DNA of 6,678 nt from Ruminococcus sp. UNK.MGS-30. Its GTDB lineage: Bacteria; Bacillota; Clostridia; Oscillospirales; Ruminococcaceae. This document shows, one piece after another, positions 1-6,105 of the stretch; the stretch's first letter is position 1; each line of letters starts with the position of its first letter. A program made the position numbers and the translations under genes. The stretch lies in assembly GCA_000980705.1 (NCBI GenBank), contig LBCK01000018.1, forward strand, positions 1 through 6,678, in the 5' to 3' direction. The notes beneath the pieces were generated by a model that was not told the origin of the DNA, did no database searches, and saw only the letters and a list, made by a program, of their open reading frames with translations.

Positions 1-1
1 G

Positions 2-67
2 AAGCACTATGTAGAAGATAACAACAAATATCATACAACAGTGACCATGTTCAATGGAACAGAATGA
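2..67 (+). CDS. 3' end of an unidentified gene (partial)
   Basis: An open frame enters from the left edge and ends at TGA 65-67, giving 21 residues that end in Met-Phe-Asn-Gly-Thr-Glu. The frame is supported mainly by the strong intrinsic terminator that starts three bases after the stop. The visible tail is polar (KHYVEDNNKYHTT) and matches no domain I can name. Because an RHS/YD-repeat fragment lies at the other end of the window, and the last codons hold a 14-bp sequence repeated next to that fragment, this could be the tail of an RHS-type wall protein or of a gene attached to one. That link is inference. Too little is visible to assign a function. Confidence 0.5.
   Translation, partial: KHYVEDNNKYHTTVTMFNGTE
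48..61 (+). repeat. 14-bp direct repeat, left copy
   Basis: TGTTCAATGGAACA is identical to 6106-6119. It is itself partly symmetrical: TGTTC and GAACA form 5-bp inverted arms around AATG. Here it codes for Phe-Asn-Gly-Thr in the last codons of the left gene. The two copies bracket the entire insert of terminator, promoter, IS66 element and transporter operon. Confidence 0.75.
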
Positions 68-69
68 AG

Positions 70-99
70 AAATCGGACGTTCTAAAGCGTCCGATTTTT
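70..99 (+). terminator. Rho-independent terminator of the left gene
   Basis: AAATCGGACG (70-79) pairs perfectly with CGTCCGATTT (88-97) around an 8-nt loop, and the stem runs into TTTTT at 95-99. It follows the stop codon at 67 directly, so it ends the left transcription unit and isolates it from the promoter region downstream. Confidence 0.92.
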
Positions 100-103
100 G
101 CAT

Positions 104-140
104 TTCATACCCAAAAGTCATACAGTTCATGCCATAAGTC
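104..140 (+). promoter_or_regulatory. Tandem direct-repeat operator, probably for a LytTR-type response regulator
   Basis: Two imperfect copies of one motif lie in the same orientation: TTCATACCCAAAAGTC at 104-119 and TTCATGCCATAAGTC at 126-140. TTCAT, CC and AAGTC are shared, with a 1-bp length difference inside. The TTCAT blocks start 22 bp apart, about two helical turns, so a dimeric regulator could bind one DNA face. The second copy ends just before the -35 position of the promoter at 161-169, whose -35 (GGTTTT) is poor, which suggests an activator. LytTR regulators bind paired ~9-bp direct repeats separated by 12-13 bp, which fits the spacing, but the protein family is inference. No regulator gene is present in the window. 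Confidence 0.5.
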
Positions 141-160
141 GGTTTTAAAAGTCCTATTTG

Positions 161-169
161 TGCTATCAT
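161..169 (+). promoter_or_regulatory. Extended -10 promoter, ancestral promoter of the transporter operon
   Basis: TGCTATCAT is an extended -10 (TGn followed by TATCAT at 164-169). A 17-bp spacer would put the -35 at 141-146 (GGTTTT), which is weak and abuts the tandem repeat operator. Transcription should start near 176 and run rightward. If the IS66 element and one target copy are removed, the transcript would run into the lipoprotein gene with an untranslated leader of roughly 100 nt, so this is the likely original operon promoter. Confidence 0.5.
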
Positions 170-192
170 AAATTAGCGAAGAAAGAAGGTGC

Positions 193-249
193 ATGGGATG
201 TTTGAAGATGTACACTCCCCTTTTTGAGTATAATAGACATTTTGTTTAA
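193..249 (+). CDS. Possible 18-residue leader ORF
   Basis: ATG at 193 follows an acceptable ribosome binding site (AGAAGG, 184-189) and opens an 18-codon frame, MGCLKMYTPLFEYNRHFV, ending at TAA 247-249. The stop codon's last base is the first base of the IS66 target duplication, so the ORF is intact and predates the insertion. It lies between the regulated promoter and the operon, where a leader peptide or small signalling peptide could sit. There is no signal peptide or recognised family. A chance ORF of this length is quite possible; position and ribosome binding site are the only support. Confidence 0.25.
   Translation: MGCLKMYTPLFEYNRHFV
195..225 (+). terminator. Weak terminator-like hairpin in the leader (possible attenuator)
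   Basis: GGGATGT (195-201) can pair with ACACTCCC (212-219), with C215 bulged, around a 10-nt loop. A cytosine and TTTTT (221-225) follow. The stem is short (7 bp) and overlaps the leader ORF. It could be an attenuator for transcripts starting near 176, but its stability is marginal and a competing antiterminator fold is not obvious. Confidence 0.22.
229..234 (+). promoter_or_regulatory. Perfect -10 hexamer just left of the IS element, weak promoter candidate
   Basis: TATAAT at 229-234 matches the sigma-A -10 consensus exactly. No good -35 lies at 16-18 bp (AGATGT at 206-211), and TTGAAG at 202-207 is 21 bp away, which is too long for ordinary sigma-A use unless a MerR-type regulator distorts the DNA. 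It may be a second promoter of the operon before the insertion, or a chance hexamer. Confidence 0.22.
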
Positions 250-256
250 GAAAATC
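249..256 (+). repeat. IS66 target-site duplication, left copy
   Basis: AGAAAATC directly precedes the left inverted repeat and is repeated exactly at 1970-1977. Eight bp is the duplication length known for the IS66 family. Identity of the two copies shows a simple transposition event at this site with no later rearrangement across the element. Confidence 0.93.
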
Positions 257-269
257 GTAACTATTCAGA
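257..269 (+). repeat. IS66 left terminal inverted repeat
   Basis: GTAACTATTCAGA matches the complement of 1957-1969 over all 13 bases. Beyond base 13 the two ends agree only patchily (bases 16, 17 and 19). The GTAA start is the family signature. Confidence 0.93.
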
Positions 270-463
270 ACCCCGCCATAGCCGTGACTGAATTTCGTAT
301 ACATGCATAATAGAAATTTACCTTTCAGACCGATAGAAACCGTTCAAGTGAAGTGAAAACAAAATCTCGATCTATTATTGGCTGTAAGCCCCTAAAAATC
401 AGCACTTGAAAATCTGCGTTGATCGCAATTCGTCAATATGCCGACACCGATTATTCTGTGCAT
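270..463 (+). other. IS66 left non-coding region
   Basis: About 190 bases between the left inverted repeat and the transposase promoter hold no convincing ORF. The only structure seen is an 8-bp inverted repeat, TTCAAGTG at 343-350 and CACTTGAA at 403-410, separated by 52 bases. It could be part of a transposase binding region or a folded leader, or be chance. Single-ORF IS66 elements normally carry some non-coding DNA here. Confidence 0.4.
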
Positions 464-492
464 TTGCGATATGTCTTTAATCGTGATATAAT
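464..492 (+). promoter_or_regulatory. Transposase promoter, sigma-A type
   Basis: TTGCGA (464-469) and a perfect TATAAT (487-492) are separated by 17 bp, and TGA before the -10 makes it an extended -10 as well. It lies 31 bp before the transposase start and is the best-formed promoter in the window. Since no terminator is seen between the transposase stop (1965) and the lipoprotein start (1998), it could also transcribe the operon downstream of the element. Confidence 0.75.
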
Positions 493-522
493 GTAGATAG
501 ACATTATCATGGAGGTGAGCAT

Positions 523-1965
523 ATGCCGGATTATAAGGATCAGATTATTGAGAATCTTCAAAAAGAGGTAGAGGAATTAAAGCGCATTGTCGAGATGCAG
601 AACGATATTATCCGTGACCTGAGAGAACAACTCCGCAAGAATTCCAGCAACAGCTAAAAACCTCCGTCATCTGATGGGCTTAAGAAAAAGCCTGTCAACA
701 AGAATAGAAGTTTGCGTGAGAAAAGCGGGAAGAAACAAGGCGGTCAGAAAGGTCATTCTGGCACACATCTTGCTGTGCTTTCAGAGCCTGACCATGTCAT
801 TAATCATCTGCACGCTGACTGCCAGCACTGCCCGAAGCGTGAGATTTGCATGATGAATTCTGAGGTGAAAGAAATTCGCCACGAAATTGATATGATTGCT
901 CAGGTTGATGTGACCGAACATGAGCTTATTACAATACCCGTATGCCCGATTTGCGGTGAAGCAAAAACGGGTTCTTTCCCTGCGGAAATTAAGGCGGTCG
1001 TTCAGTACGGACAAAACCTTGAAGCACTCGCTGTTGCTTTGAACACCATTGGCGCAGTCAGCTTTAATCGTACTCACGATATATTAAGCGGCGTGTTTAA
1101 CGTTCCGATTTCTGTCGGGACGATAAAGAACATGGTTTCTCGTTGTGCTGCTAAAGTCGAGGAGGCTAATACTGTCTCGGCTGAGAAGCTGAAATCAGCA
1201 CACCACAAGCACGGTGACGAAACTGGTTGCCGCGCTGACGGCAAAACGCGATGGACGCATTGTCTTTCAAACGAACTCTACACAGTTCTGTTTCTTCACG
1301 ACAAAAGAGGGCATATTGCTATGGAGGAAATGGGTATCATTCAGTATAGCGGCGGCACTCTTGTCCATGATTGCTGGGCTCCTTATTGGTGCTTTACGAA
1401 TGTTAAGCACCAGCTTTGCGGTGCCCATTTGCTCCGAGAGCTGAAGGGAATAGTGGAGAATCATCCAAAACAAACATGGGCTAAAAAATTCACAACTCTA
1501 CTGCTGAATCTTAAGCGCGCAAAGGAAAAGGCGATTGCAAAAGGTAAAACCGCTCTACATCGAAATACCTTGAAGCGGTATTCCAACCTCTATGATGAGA
1601 TCATGAGAGCAGCTTATGAGGAGAATCCGCTTCCGGAACGAAAGCCGGGACAGAGAGGAAGAACCAAGCGCGGAAAGGTGCTGTGCCTTATAGATCGGCT
1701 TTCTGCACACAAGGGAGAGGTCTGCCTTTTTGCACATGACTTCGATGTGCCTTTTGACAACAATCAAGCTGAAAGAGACATTCGTAACATTAAGGTGAAA
1801 ACCAAAGTGTCCGGCTGTTTCAGATCAGTTGACGGGGCAAAAGAATACCTGAAAATCATGTCATATGTTTCCACAGCAATCAAACACGGCTTTACCAGTT
1901 TTGATGCGATTCGTCGTGCTGTTATGGGCAATTCTATGTCTATCTTTGCTCAGGACTCTGAATAG
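523..1965 (+). pseudogene. tnpC: IS66-family DDE transposase interrupted by a nonsense codon
   Basis: The frame starts at ATG 523 after an excellent ribosome binding site (GGAGGTGA, 511-518) and would encode 480 residues, normal for an IS66 transposase. An in-frame TAA at 655-657 (codon 45) falls in the conserved N-terminal stretch that otherwise reads KNSSNS-stop-KPPSSDG; IS66 proteins usually have a serine there, so one TCA-to-TAA change explains it. Domains in full-length numbering: N-terminal coiled coil (about 5-40), basic linker with KKQGGQKGHSG (about 69-79), a zinc-finger region with CxxC-type pairs (about 99-145), then the DDE catalytic domain with D232 (GDET), D283 (HDCW) and E417 (NQAERD) all present, and a C-terminal tail ending in the right inverted repeat. 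The remainder of the frame is intact, so the mutation looks recent. Restart at TTG 712 is conceivable but has no clear ribosome binding site; the first downstream ATG (850) would remove part of the zinc finger. Confidence 0.93.
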
Positions 1966-1969
1966 TTAC
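1957..1969 (-). repeat. IS66 right terminal inverted repeat
   Basis: TCTGAATAGTTAC is the exact complement of 257-269. It encodes the last two transposase residues (Ser-Glu) and the TAG stop at 1963-1965, so the transposase reading frame runs to four bases from the element end. Confidence 0.93.
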
Positions 1970-1977
1970 AGAAAATC
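1970..1977 (+). repeat. IS66 target-site duplication, right copy
   Basis: AGAAAATC follows the right inverted repeat immediately and equals 249-256. Joining 256 to 1978 restores the pre-insertion leader, which then leads through AGAGGTG to the lipoprotein ATG. Confidence 0.93.
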
Positions 1978-1997
1978 ATAATTTAGAGGTGCAAAAT

Positions 1998-3227
1998 ATG
2001 AGTAGAATTCATAAGCTAATTGTTCCTATCATGCTGACAATGAATCTATGTGCCTGTGGAAGCGAAAGCATACAAAAGGGGAGCAACATTCAAAACTTCG
2101 AGCAAAATCACTATATCACACATGCGAATACTTATCAGAATGGCGTAATCTATACCGGTTCTGAGGGCAGTTCCACAGCAGCTTACTTTTTAGACTATGA
2201 GAGTATGCAAGCTGTTCCACTTTGTAATAAGCCAAATTGTGCTCACAAGGACACCTCGTGCTTGGCATTTCAGTGTGTTCAGGATAGCATCATGCCATTT
2301 GTTTATCAAGGTATGGTGTATTGGTTTCATACGGATTCTAAAATCACGGATTCCGATGATGGAAGAAGTACAGCATATCAATTTCAAACTACATGCTACT
2401 GTGGGAATATGACTACGGGCGAAGTAGAAAGCTTCGTGGAAATTCCGGATGTCAGCATGAAGGATGCCATTGAATTTGTCATATCCAATCACACACTCTA
2501 CATCATCGGCTGTGATTGTGCATATCAGGAAGAGGATGGATCGTGGACGGAAATGTCTCGAATCGGAGACCAGTATCTTTATGCGATCAATCTGGATACA
2601 GCGGATGTCAAGAATTACGGTCTCATCAATGATGCACCAACTGCATCCTACAATTGGACACTGAATGGTGCAATGTTTGCAGATGTAGAATTGACAGGTA
2701 TCTATCAAAATAAACTTTATCTGTCTTATCGCTATGTAGATGATCCCAATGATATTATTGATTATGTCAACACCGGAGACCCGGATAGTCCGGATTGGTC
2801 GGATGCCGGAACAGCAATCCCCTGGCATCGGGTGAACAAATGCCTCAATTTAGAAACGGATACCATAGAACCAAGCGAATATCCCGCAGCAGACTTGATT
2901 CAAGACGACACATATATTTATTATATGGATGGGCAATACCACGTAATGGATGCAGATGGAACAGAGACAGTGAGTGCAGATATTCCTGCAAATAATTCTC
3001 GTAATCTAACTTTTGTCAATGGAATCTTTTGGGATGGTCCGCAAAGCACCTGTTTTCAACCGAAAACCGGAGAAACACATGTCTTATCCGAAACATATTC
3101 CGATACAAATCTTACCGTAATTGCCTATTACAAAGAAAGATACATTATTAACTATACAGATGAAAACAACCTCATTCATTTTGAAGCTGTTCCGGAATCG
3201 GATTTGATTGGAGGCATAGTAGAATGA
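1998..3227 (+). CDS. Secreted lipoprotein, transporter-associated, possible beta-propeller
   Basis: A 409-residue protein. ATG 1998 is preferred because AGAGGTG (1985-1991) sits 6 bp before it; GTG 1989 would lie within that ribosome binding site. The N-terminus is a lipoprotein signal peptide: basic start (MSRIHK), hydrophobic core, and lipobox Leu-Cys-Ala-Cys with the lipidated cysteine at residue 20. The mature protein should be tethered to the outer face of the membrane. Near its start is a compact Cys/His motif, C76-x4-C81-x-H83-x4-C88, with C93 nearby, which could bind metal or form disulfides. The rest has recurring short beta-type segments with aromatic pairs (QGMVYWF, NHTLYII, QNKLYLSY, IYYMDGQYHVMDADG), suggesting a beta-propeller of the DUF5050-like kind seen in Firmicute lipoproteins; that fold is inference. 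It overlaps the ATPase gene by 4 bp (ATGA), so it is translationally coupled to the transporter and likely acts with it as an accessory or sensing subunit. No enzymatic motif is seen. Confidence 0.85.
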   Translation: MSRIHKLIVPIMLTMNLCACGSESIQKGSNIQNFEQNHYITHANTYQNGVIYTGSEGSSTAAYFLDYESMQAVPLCNKPNCAHKDTSCLAFQCVQDSIMPFVYQGMVYWFHTDSKITDSDDGRSTAYQFQTTCYCGNMTTGEVESFVEIPDVSMKDAIEFVISNHTLYIIGCDCAYQEEDGSWTEMSRIGDQYLYAINLDTADVKNYGLINDAPTASYNWTLNGAMFADVELTGIYQNKLYLSYRYVDDPNDIIDYVNTGDPDSPDWSDAGTAIPWHRVNKCLNLETDTIEPSEYPAADLIQDDTYIYYMDGQYHVMDADGTETVSADIPANNSRNLTFVNGIFWDGPQSTCFQPKTGETHVLSETYSDTNLTVIAYYKERYIINYTDENNLIHFEAVPESDLIGGIVE

Positions 3228-3973
3228 CACTGGTTCTTCGTCATTGCAACAAACACTATGGCAAGAAGCACGCCCTTAAAGATTTCACATTTTCCTTTGA
3301 AACGGGTGTTTATGGATTGCTTGGTCCCAACGGTGCGGGAAAATCCACGCTAATGAACTTAATCACGGACAACTTAAAGCCAGACAAAGACGGCGGCGAA
3401 ATACTCTGGGATGGACAGCCGATTCGGAAACTTGGAAAAAGCTATCGTGCTTGCTTGGGTTTTATGCCGCAGCAGCAGGAATTATACGCCAATATGACAG
3501 CACGAGATTTTCTGGGGTATCTGTCGGCACTCAAGGGCATTCCTCGGAAAGAGGCGAAAGACCAGATTGCAGATGTTTTGGAACAGGTAGAACTTTCTGA
3601 GCAGGCAGCACAAAAAATCGGCGGCTTTTCCGGCGGCATGAAGCAGCGGCTTCTGATTGCACAGGCATTGCTTGGAAATCCGTCTCTGTTAATTTTAGAT
3701 GAACCAACTGCCGGATTAGATCCAAAACAGCGTGTGATTATTCGCAATCTGACTGATCGTTTGGGACAAGAGAAAATCATTCTCATTTCTACGCACATCA
3801 TTTCCGACATTGAAACCATTGCAGACCAAATTCTGCTTCTGCGGAAGGGAACGCTTTTGACGCACGGAACAGTTTCTGAACTGATAGAGCAGGTACAGAC
3901 CGGCGAAAAGACGCTGGAGAATCTCTATCTGCAATACTATGGAGGTGAGGCAAATGCTGCGGGCGGAGCTTAA
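3224..3973 (+). CDS. ABC transporter ATP-binding protein (BcrA/NatA-like)
   Basis: A 249-residue cytoplasmic ATPase that hydrolyses ATP to power the membrane partner encoded next. All nucleotide-binding motifs are present and in order: Walker A GPNGAGKST (34-42), Q-loop glutamine at 83, signature FSGGMKQR (135-142), Walker B LLILDEP (155-161) with catalytic E160, D-loop GLDP (164-167) and switch H191. The sequence resembles the export-type family of bacitracin, lantibiotic-immunity and sodium-efflux ATPases (BcrA, NatA). It starts at ATG 3224 inside the preceding stop, with GGAGG at 3210-3214. The gene ends 20 bp inside the permease gene. The C-terminal tail after the switch region is short, with no extra domain. 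The substrate is unknown; drug, peptide or ion efflux are all possible for the family. Confidence 0.95.
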   Translation: MTLVLRHCNKHYGKKHALKDFTFSFETGVYGLLGPNGAGKSTLMNLITDNLKPDKDGGEILWDGQPIRKLGKSYRACLGFMPQQQELYANMTARDFLGYLSALKGIPRKEAKDQIADVLEQVELSEQAAQKIGGFSGGMKQRLLIAQALLGNPSLLILDEPTAGLDPKQRVIIRNLTDRLGQEKIILISTHIISDIETIADQILLLRKGTLLTHGTVSELIEQVQTGEKTLENLYLQYYGGEANAAGGA

Positions 3974-6044
3974 AAAATGCCTATCCTTTCGAGTCCTTTG
4001 GATTCTGCTCTTTTGTCTGCTCTGCATCAATGGCTATTCCCAAATCACAAATGCTTACGACCGGTATTACACGCCTTCGGAATATAACGCTTTATACGAG
4101 CAGTTAAACAGAATGTCTTTACAGGAAGCAAACGCATTTGTCAGTGCCAAAATCGAGTCTGCTTCTCCGGACTCGGATGCAGACTACAACGGCTATCTAT
4201 ACTATGACACATTGGAAATTATCGAGGGGCTGCAAAATTATCCGGCATATTTGGAGAGCATTCAGACCAATGCAGAGAATATGACAGCAGTTTCCATTTG
4301 GGGCGGGACAGACACGTTTTCCTATCGGAACATTCAAAAAACGCCGTCCGCCTATACTGCCCTTGCTGGAACCACACTGGTTTTGGATACCTCTCTTGGC
4401 ATAGAGGATTTGCTGTCCAATCCCTTGACGGATTTCTTGGCGGTGCTGTTGCTATTCTTTTGCGTCTGCCGTATTTTTTTACGGGATCGGGAACAAGGCA
4501 TTTTGCCGCTGCTCTATGCGACGCCCAACGGAAGACTTCGACTGATGAGCTGTAAACTGGGAATAGCAGTGCTCTGTGCCATCGGATTGGTACTGCTTTT
4601 TTATGGCGAAATTGCACTGATTTCCTGTAACTTGTACGGACTTGGTGACCTTTCCCGTCCAATTCAGTGCATCTATGGCTATGAAACCTGCAACCTTCCG
4701 GTTTCTGTCGGAACTTACATTAGCATCTATCTGCTGTTCAAAATGGCTGCCTATGCGGTATTTGCCGTGCTATTCGGCTTTTTCTGTACGATTGCCAAAA
4801 ATAATCTGATGGTATACGGTGCATCCATTGGCGTTGTTGGAATATCCTACTTACTCTATGCGAAAATTTCTGTTTTGTCACCGATTAGCCTATTGCATTT
4901 CTGGAATCCCATCCAGTTTTTACAAGGCAAAGAAATTCTCGGAACCTATACCAATGTCAACTGTTTCGGCTATCCGATTTCTCTGAAGATTTCCGCTTGC
5001 GTAGTCATAGGACTATGGCTCTTTCTTTTTATAGGCAGTAGCTTCATCGTGTTTACACACGCCGGGAATTTGCAATATCGCAGTTTTTCCGTCCGACATA
5101 AACTGCATATTCGGTTTCGTGTCCATCAAAAATTTTGGTACACTTGCTATCGGATTTTGATTTTGCAAAAGGGCTTGCTTGTAGTATTTCTGTTGCTTTT
5201 CCTATCGGTTGGTTTGGCAAAAACATATACTCGAACTTACAGCAATGAGGATATTTACTACGAAAATTTTTGTAACGAATATGCCGGAGTTGTAACAGAA
5301 AAAACCGAACAATTTCTCACGGAAAAGCGAGCTTTCTATCGTGAAATCGAAGCACAGATCGCAGAGCTGGAACAGTCGGAATCGCCGAATTCCTATCAGA
5401 TTGGACAATTGACCGCACAACTGAATGACAAGGCAGCTTTTGAAAAATTTGCACAGCGAGTAGAACAGATTCCCGATTCTGCGGAGATTTTCTACGACAC
5501 CGGATATGTTCGCTATTTCGCACTGGATGGCAACCGGGAGGGCATGGTACAAGTGCTGCTTTTAACGGCTGCACTGACACTTTTATTGTGCCCCACTACA
5601 TCTATGGATTGTAAAACCAATCTAAAGCAGATTTATCACGCCACGAAAATAGGGAGACTTGGATATCTTCGGCAGATGTTTCGTTTTGCGATTCTGAACG
5701 GCATACTATTTTCCGCTGTGCTGATATTGCCCTACTTGCTGCAAATTTTGAATCATTACGGAATGCAGGGCTGGAACACACCGCTTGCCGGAATCGAAGC
5801 ATACAGTACTTGTCCTGCTCGCATTTCCGTTGGTGCAGCGGCAATTGGTGTCATGGGAATCCGCACAATTGGAGCAGCTCTTACCGGATGCAGCATCACA
5901 TGGATTGCCTCTCATTGCAAGAGCCTTGTCACGGCGTATTGCATCAATGGTGTCCTTTTCGTTCTTCCGGCGGGATTGTGCCTGTTGGGGCTGGATATGT
6001 TTCGCTACGTTGGGCTAACGCCGATGTTGTATGGGATAATTTAG
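3954..6044 (+). CDS. ABC-2-type permease with two membrane halves
   Basis: A 696-residue membrane protein, the transport channel for the upstream ATPase. ATG 3954 is chosen because GGAGGTGAGG (3941-3950) lies just before it; ATG 3939 would start upstream of that site. The first half has a transmembrane segment at about 13-31, an external loop of about 125 residues (32-158), then segments near 159-177, 204-224, 254-280, 286-304 and 346-367. Between the second and third is the cytoplasmic ABC-2 coupling motif (RDREQGILPLLYATPNGR, about 177-194). The second half repeats the plan: segment near 405-421, an external, partly coiled-coil loop of about 105 residues (425-528), segments near 531-546, 577-598, 625-651 and 660-680, and a degenerate coupling motif (about 550-572). 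Two joined halves imply one polypeptide can form the whole pore. Compared with single-half ABC-2 permeases (about 250-400 residues) it is about twice as long. A strong terminator follows, ending the operon. Confidence 0.9.
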   Translation: MLRAELKKCLSFRVLWILLFCLLCINGYSQITNAYDRYYTPSEYNALYEQLNRMSLQEANAFVSAKIESASPDSDADYNGYLYYDTLEIIEGLQNYPAYLESIQTNAENMTAVSIWGGTDTFSYRNIQKTPSAYTALAGTTLVLDTSLGIEDLLSNPLTDFLAVLLLFFCVCRIFLRDREQGILPLLYATPNGRLRLMSCKLGIAVLCAIGLVLLFYGEIALISCNLYGLGDLSRPIQCIYGYETCNLPVSVGTYISIYLLFKMAAYAVFAVLFGFFCTIAKNNLMVYGASIGVVGISYLLYAKISVLSPISLLHFWNPIQFLQGKEILGTYTNVNCFGYPISLKISACVVIGLWLFLFIGSSFIVFTHAGNLQYRSFSVRHKLHIRFRVHQKFWYTCYRILILQKGLLVVFLLLFLSVGLAKTYTRTYSNEDIYYENFCNEYAGVVTEKTEQFLTEKRAFYREIEAQIAELEQSESPNSYQIGQLTAQLNDKAAFEKFAQRVEQIPDSAEIFYDTGYVRYFALDGNREGMVQVLLLTAALTLLLCPTTSMDCKTNLKQIYHATKIGRLGYLRQMFRFAILNGILFSAVLILPYLLQILNHYGMQGWNTPLAGIEAYSTCPARISVGAAAIGVMGIRTIGAALTGCSITWIASHCKSLVTAYCINGVLFVLPAGLCLLGLDMFRYVGLTPMLYGII

Positions 6045-6067
6045 AGTTTTGAAATGGATTTCTTTCC

Positions 6068-6100
6068 ATTGCGGAGCAACTTCGGCTGCTCCGCAATTTT
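6068..6100 (+). terminator. Rho-independent terminator of the lipoprotein-ABC operon
   Basis: ATTGCGGAGCA (6068-6078) pairs with TGCTCCGCAAT (6087-6097) as an 11-bp stem. The loop holds C-TTCG-G, the very stable UUCG-type tetraloop, next to one A-C mismatch. TTTT follows at 6097-6100. It starts 24 bases after the permease stop codon. A small hairpin (AATGGA 6053-6058 with TCCATT 6065-6070) overlaps its left side and could compete weakly. Confidence 0.9.
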
Positions 6101-6105
6101 ATGTG

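Larger units (their letters stand above)
257..1969 (+). mobile_element. Complete IS66-family insertion sequence (1713 bp), single-transposase type
   Basis: The ends are defined by GTAACTATTCAGA at 257-269 and its exact complement TCTGAATAGTTAC at 1957-1969, flanked by the 8-bp duplication AGAAAATC. IS66 elements typically begin with GTAA and duplicate 8 bp, so both ends agree with the transposase identity. The element carries only the long transposase gene. The small tnpA and tnpB genes of classical ~2.5-kb IS66 members are absent, as in the shorter ISBst12-like branch. The transposase stop codon lies inside the right inverted repeat, and no terminator is visible before the right end. The element splits the regulated promoter region (104-234) from the lipoprotein-ABC operon and points the same way as the operon. 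A nonsense codon in the transposase suggests it cannot move on its own. Confidence 0.95.

Noticed and set aside
257..522. IS66 accessory genes tnpA and tnpB
   Set aside because: No ORF of suitable size with a ribosome binding site lies upstream of the transposase, and the element length fits the single-gene branch.
655..657. Stop-codon reassignment or programmed readthrough in the transposase
   Set aside because: TAA is used as a normal stop elsewhere (for example the RHS-side frames), and nothing around 655 suggests a recoding signal. A point mutation is simpler.
1989..1997. Upstream GTG start for the lipoprotein
   Set aside because: GTG 1989 lies within the AGAGGTG ribosome binding site that serves ATG 1998, and would put extra residues before the signal peptide.
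2190..2828. 212-codon open frame on the minus strand
   Set aside because: It lies wholly inside the lipoprotein gene, which has a signal peptide, ribosome binding site and operon context. The antisense product is a Cys/Ile-rich string with no domain.
3939..3953. Upstream ATG start for the permease
   Set aside because: It precedes and partly overlaps the strong GGAGGTGAGG site, which is correctly spaced for ATG 3954.
4219..4662. 147-codon minus-strand ORF, and other antisense ORFs in the permease
   Set aside because: They are shadows of the permease coding frame, rich in Arg, Ser and Pro, with no ribosome binding site or membrane or domain pattern.
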